A stretch of 64,000 nucleotides of DNA, from positions 186,001-250,000 of the forward strand of contig JAPXFQ010002822.1 of the NCBI GenBank assembly GCA_028564705.1. The letters run 5' to 3'. This document shows positions 1-12,280 of this stretch, one piece after another. This DNA is from Apricaphanius iberus. Lineage: Eukaryota > Chordata > Actinopteri > Cyprinodontiformes > Aphaniidae. The notes under the pieces were generated by a model that saw only the letters and a list, made by a program, of their open reading frames with translations, was not told the origin of the DNA and ran no database searches. The position numbers and the translations under genes are program-made. Each line of letters starts with the position of its first letter. Within the stretch, counting starts at the first letter, position 1.

Positions 1-4
1 CATC

Positions 5-2081
5 TGTCCTCTCTGTCTAATATCTGGACATTGCTGTCCTCAAAGGAGTGAGCTTTCTCCTTGAGATGTAAATGAACAGCAGAGTCCATGCCTGAGGAGT
101 TAGCTCTCCTGTGTTGGGCCATGCGTTTGTACAGTGGTTGTTTGGTTTCACCAATGTAGAGGTCCTTGCATTCTTCATTGCATTGGATTGCATACACCAG
201 GTTGCTTTTGTGTGCGTGTGGTGTTCTGTCCTTGGGATGTACTAGTCTCTGTCTGAGTGTGTTGCTGGGTTTGAAATACACAGGGATACTGTGTTTGTTA
301 AAAATCCTCCTGAGTTTTTCAGAAATCCCAGACACATATGGAATGACTACATTGTTTCGTTTGTTTTCTTTTTCTTTTTCAACCACTTTGTTGGCTTTCC
401 TTCTGGAATTAGCTGCAGTTTTCACAAAAGTCCAGCTGGGGTAACCACAAGTTGTGAGGGTGTCTCTCACGTGCTTGCGTTCTTCCCCTTGGGCCTGTGA
501 GCTGGTGGGTATGTTATCAGCTCTGTGTTGCAGGGTCCTGATAACACTAAGCTTGTGTTCCAGTGGGTGGTGTGAGTCAAAAAGTAGGTATTGGTCTGTG
601 TGTGTGGGTTTTCTGTATACCCCAATGTGGAGCCTTCTGTCCTTTCTCCTCTGGACGACACAATCTAAAAAGGGCAAACTATTGTCCTTGACATCTTCTC
701 TGGTGAATTTGATGTTTCTGTCCACTGAGTTTATGTGTTCAGTAAAGGCTTGCACCTCTTTGGTTTTGATTTTAACCCATGTGTCATCTACGTATCTGAA
801 CCAGTGGCTAGGTGTTATTCCTTCAAAGGAGTTAAAAGCTCTGCACTCTACCTCCTCCATGTATAAATTTGACTCAATTGGAGAAACTGATGAGCCCATG
901 GCACAGCCGTGTTTCTGTCTTTAAAACTTGCCATTGAACTGGAAATATGTGGTATTCAAGCACAATTCCAGGAGTTGGCAAATGTGTTCTGGTTTGAGTT
1001 TTGTTCTGTTTTGGAGGGAGTTGTCCTGTGTAAGTCGTTCTCTTACTGTGACCAAAGCCTCCATGGTAGGAATACAGGTGAACAATGAAGTCACGTCATA
1101 GGAAGCCATTGTCTCATCTGGATCCATTTTTAGATTCCGGACTTTGTTCACAAAGTCTATGGAGTTTTGGATGTGGTGTGGGGTGTTGCCTACCAGAGGT
1201 GCCAGGATATTAGCTATGTGTTTGGCTATATTGTACGTGACAGAGTTTACACTGCTGACCCTTCTTTATGGATCTTGGGGAGTCCATATAGGCAAGGAAT
1301 TGAGTCCTGGGGGTAAAGCCGGTAGTATTGTGTTTTGTCAATCATGCCTTCTTTTTGCAGTTGTTGTAGACATTCTATCACCTTCTTTTTGTACCCACTC
1401 GTGGGGTCTCGTTTCAGAGTTTCATACGTGTTAGAGTCATTCAGTAGTGCAAAGATCTTGGTGTGGTAATCAGTTGTATTGAGCACAACTGTGCACCTAC
1501 CTTTGTCTGCTGGAAGGATTGTGATGTTGTGCTCCTTGCTCAGTGCTGATACTGCTTTTCTCTCCCCAATGGTGAGGTTAGAGGGGGGAACCTTAGCCTC
1601 AGACAAAGCTGCCGACACTTTTAACCGAAGTTGTTCTGCCTCGGTTCCACTATGGGTAACTTTTTTGGTGTCATGGCAAAGTTCAAACCCTTGGCTAGGA
1701 CCTCTTTCTCCGGTTGGGTAAGTTCTCTGTCTGACAAGTTCTTTACCCACCTGTTTTGTGTTTCATTTTGTGTTGGGATGTCAGTTTTTTGCCTCCAAGT
1801 GAGTGTGTCTGTGTTTTTGTCGATGTTTCGAGATTGTAGGTTGTGGAATTTCCTGGTTTATCTTACTTTGCTCTTGGTGTGTTGAGATAGTTGTGCTGTC
1901 TGGGTGAAAACCACAACTCTCTCTAAGATAGGACCAGGTAATATTGACATCAGTTTCTGTAGTGAATGATCTGCTCTCTCTTTCAGACCTTCAATGGTGA
2001 AATTGACTTGTCTTATTCTTTCATTGAGGAGTTGGTTTTGTGCCTTTTCTATGATCTTTTCCACTCTATGCCCTCTCATAG
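5..2081 (-). pseudogene. Penelope-like reverse transcriptase (broken)
   Basis: Read on minus, the conceptual protein shows YGLPKIHKEG near 1260, motif A YDVTSLFTCIPT near 1080-1115 and the catalytic motif C RYVDDT near 780-800. It runs on through KSNLVYAIQC into the GIY-YIG domain at the window edge. Order and spacing fit a Penelope-type RT, which primes cDNA synthesis at a cleaved target. The frame is broken in at least two places: a shift around 1640-1670 in an A/T run, and a small deletion with stop near 1245, just after KIHKEG, where family members continue into the next RT block. The N-terminal part (1858-2091) is charged and looks helical. There is no intact ORF, so it is non-functional. 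Confidence 0.82.
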
Positions 2082-2495
2082 AGCAACACACTCAGACAGA
2101 GACTAGTACATCCCAAGGACAGAACACCACACGCACACAAAAGCAACCTGGTGTATGCAATCCAATGCAATGAAGAATGCAAGGACCTCTACATTGGTGA
2201 AACCAAACAACCACTGTACAAACGCATGGCCCAACACAGGAGAGCTAACTCCTCAGGCATGGACTCTGCTGTTCATTTACATCTCAAGGAGAAAGCCCAC
2301 TCCTTTGAGGACAGCAATGTCCAGATATTAGACAGAGAGGACAGATGGTTTGAAAGAGGAGTAAAAGAAGCCATCTATGTAAAAGTAGAGAAACCATCGC
2401 TAAACAGAGGAGGAGGCCTGAGACATCACCTATCTCCAATTTACAATGCTGCACTTTCATCCCTCCCTAGGAGACTCAAACAAATTAGCCTCTAA
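2082..2495 (+). pseudogene. GIY-YIG endonuclease domain fragment of Penelope-like element
   Basis: An open frame from the inversion point to a stop at 2495 encodes the C-terminal endonuclease of a Penelope-like polyprotein. It contains LVYAIQC, then LYIGET (the YIG half), an Arg-rich helix KRMAQHRR and a Glu in VKEAIYVK, which together match the GIY-YIG nuclease core. No proper start codon is present because the segment is 5'-truncated, so it would not be made as a separate protein. In intact elements this domain nicks the target DNA before reverse transcription. The same segment appears inverted at the left window edge. Confidence 0.8.
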
Positions 2496-2689
2496 TAACA
2501 GAAACAACTGTGACTCCAATGACTGTCGTTATAACACAATAGGGCACTAATGAAGCCGAAACCTAACCTCCACCAATAGGCGGCACGCCAACGACCGTCG
2601 TTAAGACATGGAGCACAAAGGATCCAATGACATAATGATTCTTGTTCAAGAGGTTAAATAGCTGAGTCCCCACACCAGTTAGTTGGACC

Positions 2690-2765
2690 AGTCCCAGCCT
2701 GGTCAGCGGCGAGCATGAACTGATGAAGCCTCTTGGATAAGAGGTGAAACGTCTTCCAAGACAAA
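2690..2765 (+). ncRNA. hammerhead-ribozyme-like core in Penelope 3' region
   Basis: The bases CTGATGA at 2720-2726 are followed by a six-base-pair hairpin (gcctct / agaggt) and then GAAAC at 2746-2750 and GTC at 2751-2753. CUGAUGA - stem II - GAAA is the invariant core of hammerhead ribozymes, and Penelope-like elements are known to carry such motifs. I could not draw convincing stems I and III by eye, so self-cleavage is an inference and may require a dimeric form. Confidence 0.55.
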
Positions 2766-2845
2766 TTACCAAGTCCAGTTGCGTTTGATTGAAATTTCCT
2801 TGAGATAACCATGACCTGGATGAATGAGAATATTCACAGGCTTCT

Positions 2846-3104
2846 GTAGTGAAACAAAAAAAAAATTTGAAAGTGAAAAAAAAAATTAAATGAAACTCAA
2901 AATATAGTCATTAAAACAAGTACTCACTGTCAAGTTTTCACACTTTCATCTTTTTTTTTGCCAGAGGTTTCTGTTAGCTCATTTTGTCAAGAATCAGTGT
3001 GCTCACTACTTTTTCATTATGTTCAATTTTCTTAAAAATTTTAAATTACTGTGTCTGTTGAGGCTGTACAATCACCCACCTACCCGGACATAAAAAAATA
3101 GGTA
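2846..3104. other. AT-rich spacer
   Basis: A-run-rich sequence after the Penelope tail. No gene or named repeat seen. Confidence 0.5.
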
Positions 3105-3430
3105 AAATGTTCTATATTTATCTAGCACTTTATTTAGTCCCTAACAACCTCAAAGATCTTTACACTACATTCAGTCATTCAGTCATTTTCCCATTCACGC
3201 GAACGTTTACTCACTGGTGCTGGTTAGCTATGTTGCAGCGCGGGGGCACCCTGCTAGAGGCATCGCTCCTGTACACTGGTGCCACCAGGCCCTTTGAGCA
3301 CCATTAGGCAACGGGTGTGCAGTCTTACACAAAAACAGAACAACTGAGACAGCAGGAGCAGGGGTAAGCATCAGCAACCCTCCGGTTACAAGACAAACTC
3401 CTAACCCTGAGCCAGGTTTGCCCCAAGTCC
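3105..3430 (+). repeat. degenerate dispersed fish repeat
   Basis: Begins 'tctagcactttatttagtcc' and continues through 'caaagatctttacactacat' and 'gtgctggttagcta'. This is the layout of a common teleost interspersed repeat (starting 'tatagcgc...cttttctag' and ending in a tRNA-like 'gagccac' segment). A second degraded copy lies at 11660-11895. The ORFs on both strands here are shadows of the repeat. Confidence 0.5.
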
Positions 3431-4957
3431 ACAGGTTTCCAAACAAAAACAAATAAACAATACTATCTTTCATTCGAAGCAAAGACTAGACGCAGGCAGC
3501 TTTATTGAGACCACTGTTAGCAGCTGCTTTTGGACCAGTATTAAATCGGAGACACAATCATGGTCCATCAGAAGTTCAGCTCTATGCAGATGGGTTCTGT
3601 ATATTGAAAGTCTTGTTGTCTAACTTCTACTAATTACCAACTTTGTTTAAAGAATAATATCAAAGATTAGAAGCATCTTGATATGAGGGTTGTTAAAGAA
3701 ACAGTAATGCTAGCTTGTAGCACCCAGCACAATAATTTTAGCTTTGTTAAGCAATGTTCTGGCCATTAATTCTCCCCCTGATCTCTCTTTTGTTTCTGGT
3801 GTGTGTAACAGGCTCTGTGTTTATGTGGTCCATCATATGTGTAAATGCAAACGTTTAAAGTTTCTTCTGTGTCAGAGCCAGCTTTAAAATCCAAAGCTTT
3901 CTCTTGATCGAGCTGACAGGTTGTCACATCTCGTCTAGTGGAGGTAAAATGTTCTCACTCAAGACTCCAAAATCCAAAATAATGCATTACATGTAATATG
4001 TATTATTATTTCATAATGTTGTAATAATTATGTAATTATGAGTACTTGTTTTAAAACATCTTTATATATTTCTCTAAGCAGTGGTTTTAAGGGGTGCTCT
4101 AACCTGCAACCTGTTCTTCAAATTTACCAGAATTAACCTAATTAATTACTGAACTGTGAAACTGGACCACGGTATGTACCTAACTGAGAATTTTGGCGTA
4201 TTGTTACACACCTAATTATTACCTGCAGTGAGCTACATGCCTGAACACATTCAAAAGGTAGGAAGAAGATACATTTCAAACTTTGAACTTAAAATTTAAG
4301 GAAACTGAATTAGTGATAATAATGTAATGACTATTAAAATGAACCCTATTACAGAAATACGTCACTCCTCTACCTGCTGTTCTCATGCACTACTAGAAAC
4401 TTTTTTACGAGAAAATGCCCACTGTTAGAGCACCAATTAAAACTGAACTGAAACTGTTTTAAACAAGACTGGATGAGGATTGAATATATTAAACCACTGC
4501 ACACAATGGGGAGAATGTAAATAGAGATAAAAATGTCCACGTTAAAGAGAAGAAACAAATTGAAGTTTTATTTGTGAATGTGCAACTGGAACAATATTTT
4601 TGAATTAAACAGAATGCTTAGTTTTTACACATCTTTACCAGGCCAGCATAGGTTAATAGATATCTCTTCTTAATCATGGCCATTTGAAAAGTAATATACA
4701 TGTTAAATTGTATTAGTTATATTTACAATATAGTTATATCAAAATCATCTATTCCAATGTTGCGTTTTGTTAACTCATTTCTGCTTGGCATTGAATGATC
4801 TGCTTAGTAAAGGTAAACTCATACACCATTGGTCTGCTCTTACATAGAAGGGCGTGTTTTAATAAGACACCCAAATATATACTCAGGCAAGTATCCTTAA
4901 ACAGTGCAAACACATTAGTGCAGATTACTCTCAACACACCGCTTTTGCTGTTTTTAG
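3431..4957. other. intergenic, upstream of OR-A
   Basis: AT-rich sequence with no recognisable gene. A splice-acceptor-like 'tgtttttag' ends at 4957, only 10 bases before the OR-A ATG. This suggests that, as in OR-C and OR-D, a non-coding 5' exon lies somewhere upstream. I could not place that exon. Confidence 0.4.
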
Positions 4958-4967
4958 GTCTGATCAG

Positions 4968-6264
4968 ATGTCGTCCTCATCAACTGCCAGTGTAAATTTC
5001 ACATTTACTGAGGGCAACCAGACTGAACCAGGAGTGTATAGGCCCATGTTTTCCTTGGCAGGTGTCATTGGAAGCATGGTTGTTATTTTACTTGGTGTCA
5101 TAACCTGCTTCATTAATGCTTCAATGGTTCTAACATTCAGCAAACATCAAGTGTGTATTTTACTATAATGTATGTCATAAGTGTGCTTTTTTATATTTTA
5201 CTAGTTATGTAGAAATAATAATGTGGGAGAGTAAGTATGACTTGTATGAAAGAGAAAAAGGTTTTACAAGTTTTCAAGCTTGTGTCCAATTTCACCATAA
5301 CATTTTTCTCACCGACACATTTAATATTTTTTATGTTTAGATATGTGTTTAGTCATTCACTGGAACATATTTTTACAGCATGTGAACTGGGAGACCGTTA
5401 GGCAGATTATAATAAGATAAATAGGCACTAGGTTTTCTAGCATCTTCTCATTTAACTCTGGACTCATGCATTTCACAGATCTTCAGACTCAACCCTCGCT
5501 ACATCCTTTTCATCCACTTGGTGCTGAATGAAATGATGCAGTTGACAGCCAGCATTTACCTATACATCTTTGCCCATGCCTTCTACACCCTCTATGTCCC
5601 TCTGTGCATATTCCTCCTTCTGCCTTCTGTTCTAACCACCATTAACACTCCACTGAATCTGGCTTGCATGGCAGCAGAATGTTATATCTCCGTCTGCATT
5701 CCTCTCCGCTATAATAACATATGTACAGTCAAGAAAACATACATTGTCATTGCTGTTATTTGGTTAATAAGCTTGCTCACAATCCTGCCTGATATTTTCA
5801 TACTCTTGATTAATGAAGAATACCAGCCTTTCTTGAAAATGAGATTGCTCTGTGACAGGGACAGTGTGTTCAGAAGTAGCTATAGTAAAAATAAGAGAGA
5901 TGCATCACATATATTTTTTCTTGTAGTAGTTTGTCTCACTCTGTTATACACTTATTTCAGAATTCTGTTTGTGGCAAGAGCTGCAAATTCTGATGCTAAA
6001 AAAGCAAGAAACACTATTCTGCTTCATGGTTTTCAGATGTTGATGTGTATGACATTGTATCTGCAACCCGTTTTAAACCACAACCTCATATACTTGTTTC
6101 CTAAGCAGAAAATCTATATATTAAATATTAGTTTTGTGTTAATCCAAATTTTACCTCGCTTACTTAGTCCTGTTGTTTATGGGTTACGAGACAAGACTTT
6201 TAGAATATACTTTAAGAATTATGTTCTGCGTTTACGAGTAAAACTAATAAGTGTACAACCCTAA
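4968..6264 (+). CDS. odorant receptor 131-2-like, OR-A (2 coding exons)
   Basis: Seven-transmembrane odorant receptor of 322 residues. Exon 1 (4968-5150) codes 61 residues: a Ser/Thr-rich N-terminus with NFT and NQT glycosylation sequons, then TM1, ending SKHQ. The intron (5151-5478, 328 bp) starts gtgtgt, ends ttcacag and is phase 0. Exon 2 (5479-6264) starts IFRLNPRYILFIH and covers TM2-TM7. The TM3 end reads AECY at residues 127-130, so the G-protein-contact Arg of (D/E)RY is Cys. TM6 has KKARNTILLHGF, and TM7 has PRLLSPVVYGLRDK, a family variant of NPxxY. It would sit in the olfactory neuron membrane; the ligand is unknown. It is the most divergent member of the array. An upstream 5' exon is suspected from the acceptor at 4957. 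Confidence 0.88.
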
Positions 6265-7689
6265 CAGACCTACAAAGACCTTGTATTATTATTATTAGTA
6301 GTAGTAGTAGTAGTTGCAGAATGTACATTTTATATAGGAGACAAGATGCAATATTTGCAATACTGTTTTTTAAACTGTCAAAAAGTCATGTGTAACAAAT
6401 ACTACCTGCAGTGAGTAAGTAGGTACTCATGAGCATATGTGCACTATGTTAACACTATGTCCTTTACTGAGCAGCATTAATAATTAAAGGTAATCACAGC
6501 CATTCACAGCTACTTCATAAGAAACACGTGTTCAATTGATTAACACAAATTTCAAATTAGTCAACCAGATGCACTAAACTCATTGTGTTTTATTCAGCCA
6601 AACATGAAAAACTCCACTTTACAAAAGTTCAAACCGAGCATCAAGTTAAAGAAGAAATTAGATTTAAGTGACTTTTAAGGTGGTGTTGTTGTTTCTCAGG
6701 CTTGTTTCAGTATTTCCGAAATGATATACAACAGTGGTTCTAAAGTAATTTCCTTCATATGTCTTAGAACAATATCCAAGTTCAGATTATTCAGTGCAAT
6801 GGGATTTTTGACATTTTTGGCATTTTTTGACTAAACATTCAAAAGTTTTTTAAAATGGTAAACTGCTAAATGTACGGTTCTTCAGCATATTTGTTTTCAA
6901 AAAGGCATTTAACTTTTTGCCTGTCACATCTGACTTTTTAAACTCAAATTATTACTATTATAATTTTAAGAGGATTTATTGTTATCCTCTTCATCATTCT
7001 TTCAGTCTTCTCCCATTAGGCAGGAAACACAAAATCCTTCTGGACAAAAAGAAGATCTATAAAATTATGGCAAAATTCTGAATTTAAGCCACATTTTCAG
7101 ACTTGTAGACAATCACACACACACACACACATAAATACACAACCTCCAACCTCCTCTCCTAACTGAGAATAAAAATGAGAATTCAAAAGAAAATATGTTG
7201 CATTTAGTAAATATTCAAATAATATTTAATTCAAAATTACATCATTGATCCGGAAGGGAAATTAGGCCTTTTTGAAGCTCGTAGTAATTAATACTTCAAT
7301 TAGTTGTTATTGATCATAATGGCTATTGTCAGGAAGGATTTCCTGTAGCAGTCTGTTGCATTGAAACTGAATAAGCCTTCAACTGAAGACACTGTCTTTG
7401 TAGGGTAGTCTCATGAAGGAGATGCTCAGAATCGGCCATAATTTTCTTGAGAAAAACTGCTTAAATTTCCAGGACGTTGATGCATTATTTCCTTTAATGC
7501 TAGTAGGTTAATTTGGCTGCAGTTGTGGCTCCGACCCACTAAAGCTCCTGGTCTGAATCCATACCCGGCCACTCACGTTAACACTGACGCTGGCAGGTCG
7601 GGAGTGTTTCGACCATAGGATATCTATGATTTTGGCAGCCTGTTGTTGTGGAGTATTATGGGATAAACTCTCAGGTAGAAAGTGGAAAA
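6265..7689. other. intergenic with degenerate repeat
   Basis: After OR-A there is a short (TTA/GTA)n run at 6282-6313, a (CA)n tract near 7112-7130 and mostly AT-rich spacer. The part at 7235-7480 resembles a decayed dispersed repeat also glimpsed at 41025-41650 ('gaagggaaatt', 'ctgaagacactgtctttg'). I cannot assign its family. No gene seen. Confidence 0.35.
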
Positions 7690-7833
7690 CACGCAAGTTA
7701 TCCAATGGTATTAGGAGAGTAACTTTATTCTGAATACCATGTTTAAAAATAGTATCAGTAATGGAACACAGTTACTTACAATTAGTATTCTAAATACGTA
7801 ACAGAGGTACATGTATTCCATTACTCCCCAACA
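7690..7833 (-). mobile_element. terminal part of a MITE-like DNA transposon
   Basis: The stretch ending 'tccattactccccaacac', with repeated 'gtaatggaac' and 'attctaaatacgta' motifs, matches the look of a widespread teleost non-autonomous element whose end reads gttggggagtaatggaata on the other strand. Only one end is evident. There is no coding content. Confidence 0.4.
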
Positions 7834-9197
7834 CTTTCTTTGTCTTCTTCTTTATCTTTGTCATGTCAGACCAAATTTGAACAGGTCAAACAACAAAACT
7901 GCAAGGATAATAACACCAGAAATATGATATGTCAAACAGCAAGTTTTTTTTTTGTCCGTCCTTATTAAAGTTTACTTGTAAATTTCATAAGGAAATCCTC
8001 TGCCTCTCAGTTTAAAGAAGTGCTAGAGCTGCTGCCTGCTACAGTTACAGTGGCAGGTCTGGCAAAGTCAGGTCCTAGAACAGGAGCAACAATAAGATGC
8101 ACCTGGTGAAGATAGAGTTGCTCAAAAACCAACTAGAAGACATGTAAATATATCAGGGAAATGGGACAGCTATTTTCCTTCCCTCCAGCGGAACTGGACG
8201 GGGCGCAGCATCAACACAGGTAGGCGCGGTTCAGTTCACTTAGTGAGCTGACTAGTGGCAGATTAAAACATGTTGAAAAAGACAGATGAAGGTAGGAAAT
8301 TGTCGGTGAAGAAGTTAAAGTCCCATTTAAAAAATCTTAAATAAGAGGTACTCTGTCTCCCCTGCATCAGAGTTTGAATTAATAATTATATTTAATAATG
8401 TGAGTCAGACCTGCAGTATTTATCCTTGAAAGTAGTTGAATTCAGCCTAGTTCATATTCAAAATGGCTAAGAGAATAGAAAATGGCAACAGATTTTAAAT
8501 TAAGAATAAAACTTTTTTTTTTCCTTAAATCAGTCTTACTTAAGGAGAAAACAATTCATGTGTAAGTTTTTTTAAGGCCTCAAAAAAGCCATTATTGGTT
8601 TGTTATCTCTGTGCTCCAGAAAAAATTGCTTTCTTTAATATATATGATGCGCACTGTAATGCTTCTTGATGTGCTAAATAAATAAATCAAATCAATGATT
8701 GTGAGTAATAATGCCACAAAAATATTTTTTATGATTAAATGTTTACAAAAATAAATTATACAGGGTTAAAAATATTTAGTTTTGAGTGATGAGCAGGGGT
8801 GGATCTAGAAAATTTTTAAAGGGGGCCAGTTATGATATTGGGCTGTTGGTGAAATCTCGCCTAGGGCGCAAAATACCCCAGGGTTGTATCATAGATGGTT
8901 TGTATGGAAGCGAAGCAATTCATGGATTCAATATGGAGATGAATATATCGGGGGCACACAGTATTTTGCCATCGGCTGTGTCCGGAATTTTCCAGGAAAA
9001 TATTTTTAGATGTGTGACTGTGTGGAGGTCTTATCATTATAACTCCTTACTTACTACTCATAGATCTTAATGACTGTTTTATTCTGTTGGCTGAGTAGTA
9101 ATCATGAATGACTCTTACCTAGGAAACTGGGGTTTAAGACCTGCCCCCAGCTTTGTTGACACCTTGTCACAAAAAGAAATTGTACAGACGAGCATTT
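7834..9197. other. intergenic, AT-rich
   Basis: No gene recognised. The stretch 8797-8900 ('caggggtggatctagaaaat', 'cctagggcgcaaaatacccc') looks like the end of an unidentified DNA transposon. The 94-residue ORF there has no recognisable domain. Confidence 0.35.
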
Positions 9198-9271
9198 AGA
9201 ATGTATGCAGTTGTATAGGTTCTTTCGTTGTGTCAACACAACGTAAGAACCTATACAACTGCATACATTCT
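9198..9271. repeat. near-perfect 36-bp palindrome (hairpin)
   Basis: Arms 9198-9233 and 9236-9271 are reverse complements with one mismatch and a two-base centre. As RNA it would make one long hairpin. It overlaps no gene. It could be a recent foldback duplication, a transposon stub or a small-RNA precursor; the sequence alone does not decide. Confidence 0.85.
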
Positions 9272-11659
9272 GAATATATGTGACATGCACAAAATTGGCC
9301 ATTTTCCTAAATTTTAGGTATTTATAGGTATAATATCATGTATCTTCAAAACATATATTAACACCTATATTTTTTGTATAGTTTATATATCCCTTCACAT
9401 AATTTCTGCAACCCCTGTACTTCTACTGAATGTACTATATAGTACAAGCACTAAGACAGCGTAGTTGAACACCTTCAAAAATTAATGGCTACAGTTTAGT
9501 TCCTGTCCCCACAGCAGAGCGCGAGAGGATTCAGTAGAATCAATGCAATTTTGACAGATGAGAGGAATAGAAGGATGAACATCATTCAACAATCTTCCCT
9601 TCATCTCTATTTGGAGTCTGGCAAGGGTCAGGTGCAGAAATAATTAATGATGTATAAGAATCCGTTCCCATGGTTTTAATAATCCAAATTGATCACAAAT
9701 ATGTGCATCGTGCTGGACCTTTATTGATTTCCCTGTATTAACGAACATGCATATTATTACTGAATGCCTTTTTAATCAAGAAAGAAAAAATAATTAAAAA
9801 AGCATTAAAAGTCAAACAGAAAAGACATGTCATGTACCTCTACCTCAGTAAGTACTGATCCAAACCAAAATTGCAAAAAAAGAAAAAAAAATACATAGAT
9901 ACTTTTTTAAACAAAACATCTGCATGTTTCTCACTTGATTACCTCAGACAGCTTAATTAATACCCAGGAGAAAATCTTACTTACATCCAATTTTGGCAGG
10001 ACTTAAACTTCATATAAAACTAGAAGCAATATTTCAATTTCTCACTGGCCAAATAGAGTGATAAATTTGAGGTAAGACATCTTTTGCATTGATCAAATAT
10101 TCTTTAATGTTTCATTCATTTCATTTTCTGTATTTAGTTGTATTTTAAAAACATGTACAAAGGATGCATGTAGTATGAATAATAAGTTTATTTTAGGGAC
10201 CTTTCATAAATACTAAATATTATTCTATTACGCATTCATTGTTGCAATTAATTACATAATATGAAAAATATATTTATATCTCAAATATACGTTGCAGATA
10301 AAATGTTTGATTATGAAAAATATGTTTTACTATTTCAGGATAATATTTATTTGTATTTAGAAATAAGAGCAGTATGGATGACTTCATAAGTAAAATAAGA
10401 CAATAAAGGTTTTGTATCTATTCATTTTACAGTAGAGACATTACAAATTTCCCTTTTTGCAACATTTTACCTGCTAAAATTACTAAATGAAAATGCTATT
10501 AGAAAGGTTTTCTTTCTGGCTTTTAATACATTTCCTTTACCAAAACAGTTTATTGACAGTAAAATACTAAGGGAATACTAAGTGTCGAATGCCTTATTAA
10601 GGTGATATTTTCTATCCTTTTCCTGTCTTCAGGTTTGTAACAATGATTTTGGTTTTGGTCACACCTCAGAATGTCTGCCGTTAATCTGCAGGCATGGTTT
10701 TATCAGAAATACAGAATGTGAAATGCTTTTTCATTAAGTTTCAGCATACACTACTTTTCTATAAACATTGCTGCCATCACAGATCCGCATCAAGACCTAG
10801 GATTTATATCATAGCCTTCCATGGCCAGGCTAGCCTTTCGTGACTATAGTCTTTAAAATATGTGTGACACCCATTTCATTTGTCAGCTGATTTATTTTTT
10901 ACCATTCTAAGTGAAGCACTGCTGGCAATCTGTAAAATTCAACATGAGATAGCTTCTTCGTTAAAGGCAAGTCATTTCCTTGGGAGACTTTTACAGTGAA
11001 TAAGATAAGGCTGCCATTTTACATGTGTTTTTGTTCCAGATAATTCAAAAAGATTTTCTTTTCAAAAACTCTTTTTTTCTGTTGTTTAATGCAGCCATGA
11101 AAAACAGTGAATCCTAATTTTCATCTAAATCTTTTTACTTCACTGACATAGAGTTTGATGTTACATGGTGTTAATGTTTGCGTCATTATTAAATTCTTCT
11201 GCTTTGTTAAGTAGTCTAAACAGGGCTGAATCAGTCTAATGTATGACATGTAGAACTTACATTATATTTGTAAAAAGAAGATGGTTACTTAAAGGTTTAT
11301 CAAAACACAATTTATTTTGATTTGTTCTGTTTTTTAAATTATTATTATCTGTTTACTTAAGAATAGTTCAGTCCATTTTATCTGTGCAAGCATTTTGGAT
11401 CATGAGCTAAAGCTAATAAAAAGGAGTTCAAATCTCTTAAAATGATTGATATAGTCATTTATACAAGTTAAAAATTTAAATATTACTTAATTGTCTTTTC
11501 CATTGACTATCTTTGAACCAACATAATTAAGCAAACATAAACGTTAACCTGTTAGTACTGTCTTGCCTAAGCCTGTTAGATTTGAAATGCTTTCTGAACA
11601 GCTTGAATCTCAGGCTATGAATAAAATAATTCAGTAAAACTCAGACATAAAAAATGCAT
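9272..11659. other. intergenic upstream of OR-B
   Basis: Long AT-rich spacer with no gene. It contains a non-coding block at 10721-10818 that is repeated upstream of OR-C (listed separately). Confidence 0.4.
10721..10818 (+). promoter_or_regulatory. duplicated non-coding block, copy 1 (upstream of OR-B)
   Basis: About 95 bp aligns with 14518-14610. Shared runs include cattgctgccatca (identical), aaatgctttttcattaa versus aaagcattttctcttaa, gcatcaa, and ggatttatatcatagcc versus ggatctatgccgtagcc. It lies 1.5 kb before the OR-B ATG. Position relative to two paralogs suggests either a retained cis-element or leftover duplicated spacer. Confidence 0.45.
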
Positions 11660-11895
11660 CAAAGTTATATAGCGCATTGGAAACTGAAAGACACTTTACA
11701 AATTCCATGATTCATTCACTCACTGGTAAAAAGCCACAGCTGCCCTAAGGCAGAATGAAAGAAGCAAGGCTTTAATAGTATTTTGAAGTGACTTGCCCAA
11801 GGACAAGACAGCTGAGACAGATGGATCTGGAGGCTCTGAGGCATAAACCGGTAACCGTCCGGCAACCTCAGAACCCCCCTGAGCCACAGTCTTCC
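11660..11895 (+). repeat. degenerate dispersed fish repeat, second copy
   Basis: Reads 'tatatagcgcattggaaact', 'cattcactcactggtaaaaa', 'cttgcccaaggac' and ends 'cctgagccaca'. This is the same common teleost interspersed repeat as at 3105-3430 and here is more complete. Confidence 0.6.
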
Positions 11896-12280
11896 ATATA
11901 GACTAGAAAAAGACTTTTTTACCTTAAGACTCTGACAAAGCAGGCTGCTGTGAGGTTTTTGTACAACCACTATATGCTTTACAACATGCTCACAACAGGA
12001 AGGTCATTGATAGTTATCTTAATTGAAAAGTCATGGAGAGAAAACAAAAGAAACATTTACAAAATATCAATAATACTAGGTATTGTTACAAAAGGAAATA
12101 AAAAAGCAATATGTGTAACGGTTTACGGAGATCATTTCTTGACACTTCCTTTTTAAGCTACACAACATTTTTGTAAACACTGAAAGCTTCAATTTGCAAC
12201 AAAATGCAAACATTTAAACCGTTCATGTCGTTCACAGGATATTCTCTTCTAAGACATAAGCAAAAAATTGGATCCATCAC
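11896..12280. other. proximal upstream region of OR-B
   Basis: No coding sequence. The stretch cgttcacag at 12229-12237 is an acceptor-like site 43 bp before the OR-B ATG, in the same position as the acceptor before the OR-C and OR-D ATG exons. This implies an unplaced non-coding first exon upstream. Confidence 0.4.

Larger units (their letters stand above)
1..2845. mobile_element. Penelope-like retroelement, inverted composite
   Basis: Two pieces of one Penelope-like element lie back to back. A long piece is on the minus strand (2081 down to the window edge) and a 3'-end piece is on the plus strand (2082 to about 2845). Bases 1-266 are the reverse complement of 2082-2347, so both pieces contain the same GIY-YIG segment. 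The reverse transcriptase has the motifs typical of the Penelope/Neptune group, and the plus piece ends in a characteristic 3' tail with a hammerhead-like core. Inverted, 5'-truncated tandem arrangements are known for Penelope-like elements. Frameshifts and a small deletion indicate a dead copy. The left part is cut by the window edge. Confidence 0.85.

Noticed and set aside
454..924. 156-residue plus-strand ORF at the left edge
   Set aside because: Lies opposite the Penelope-like RT, whose YVDD motif reads on minus.
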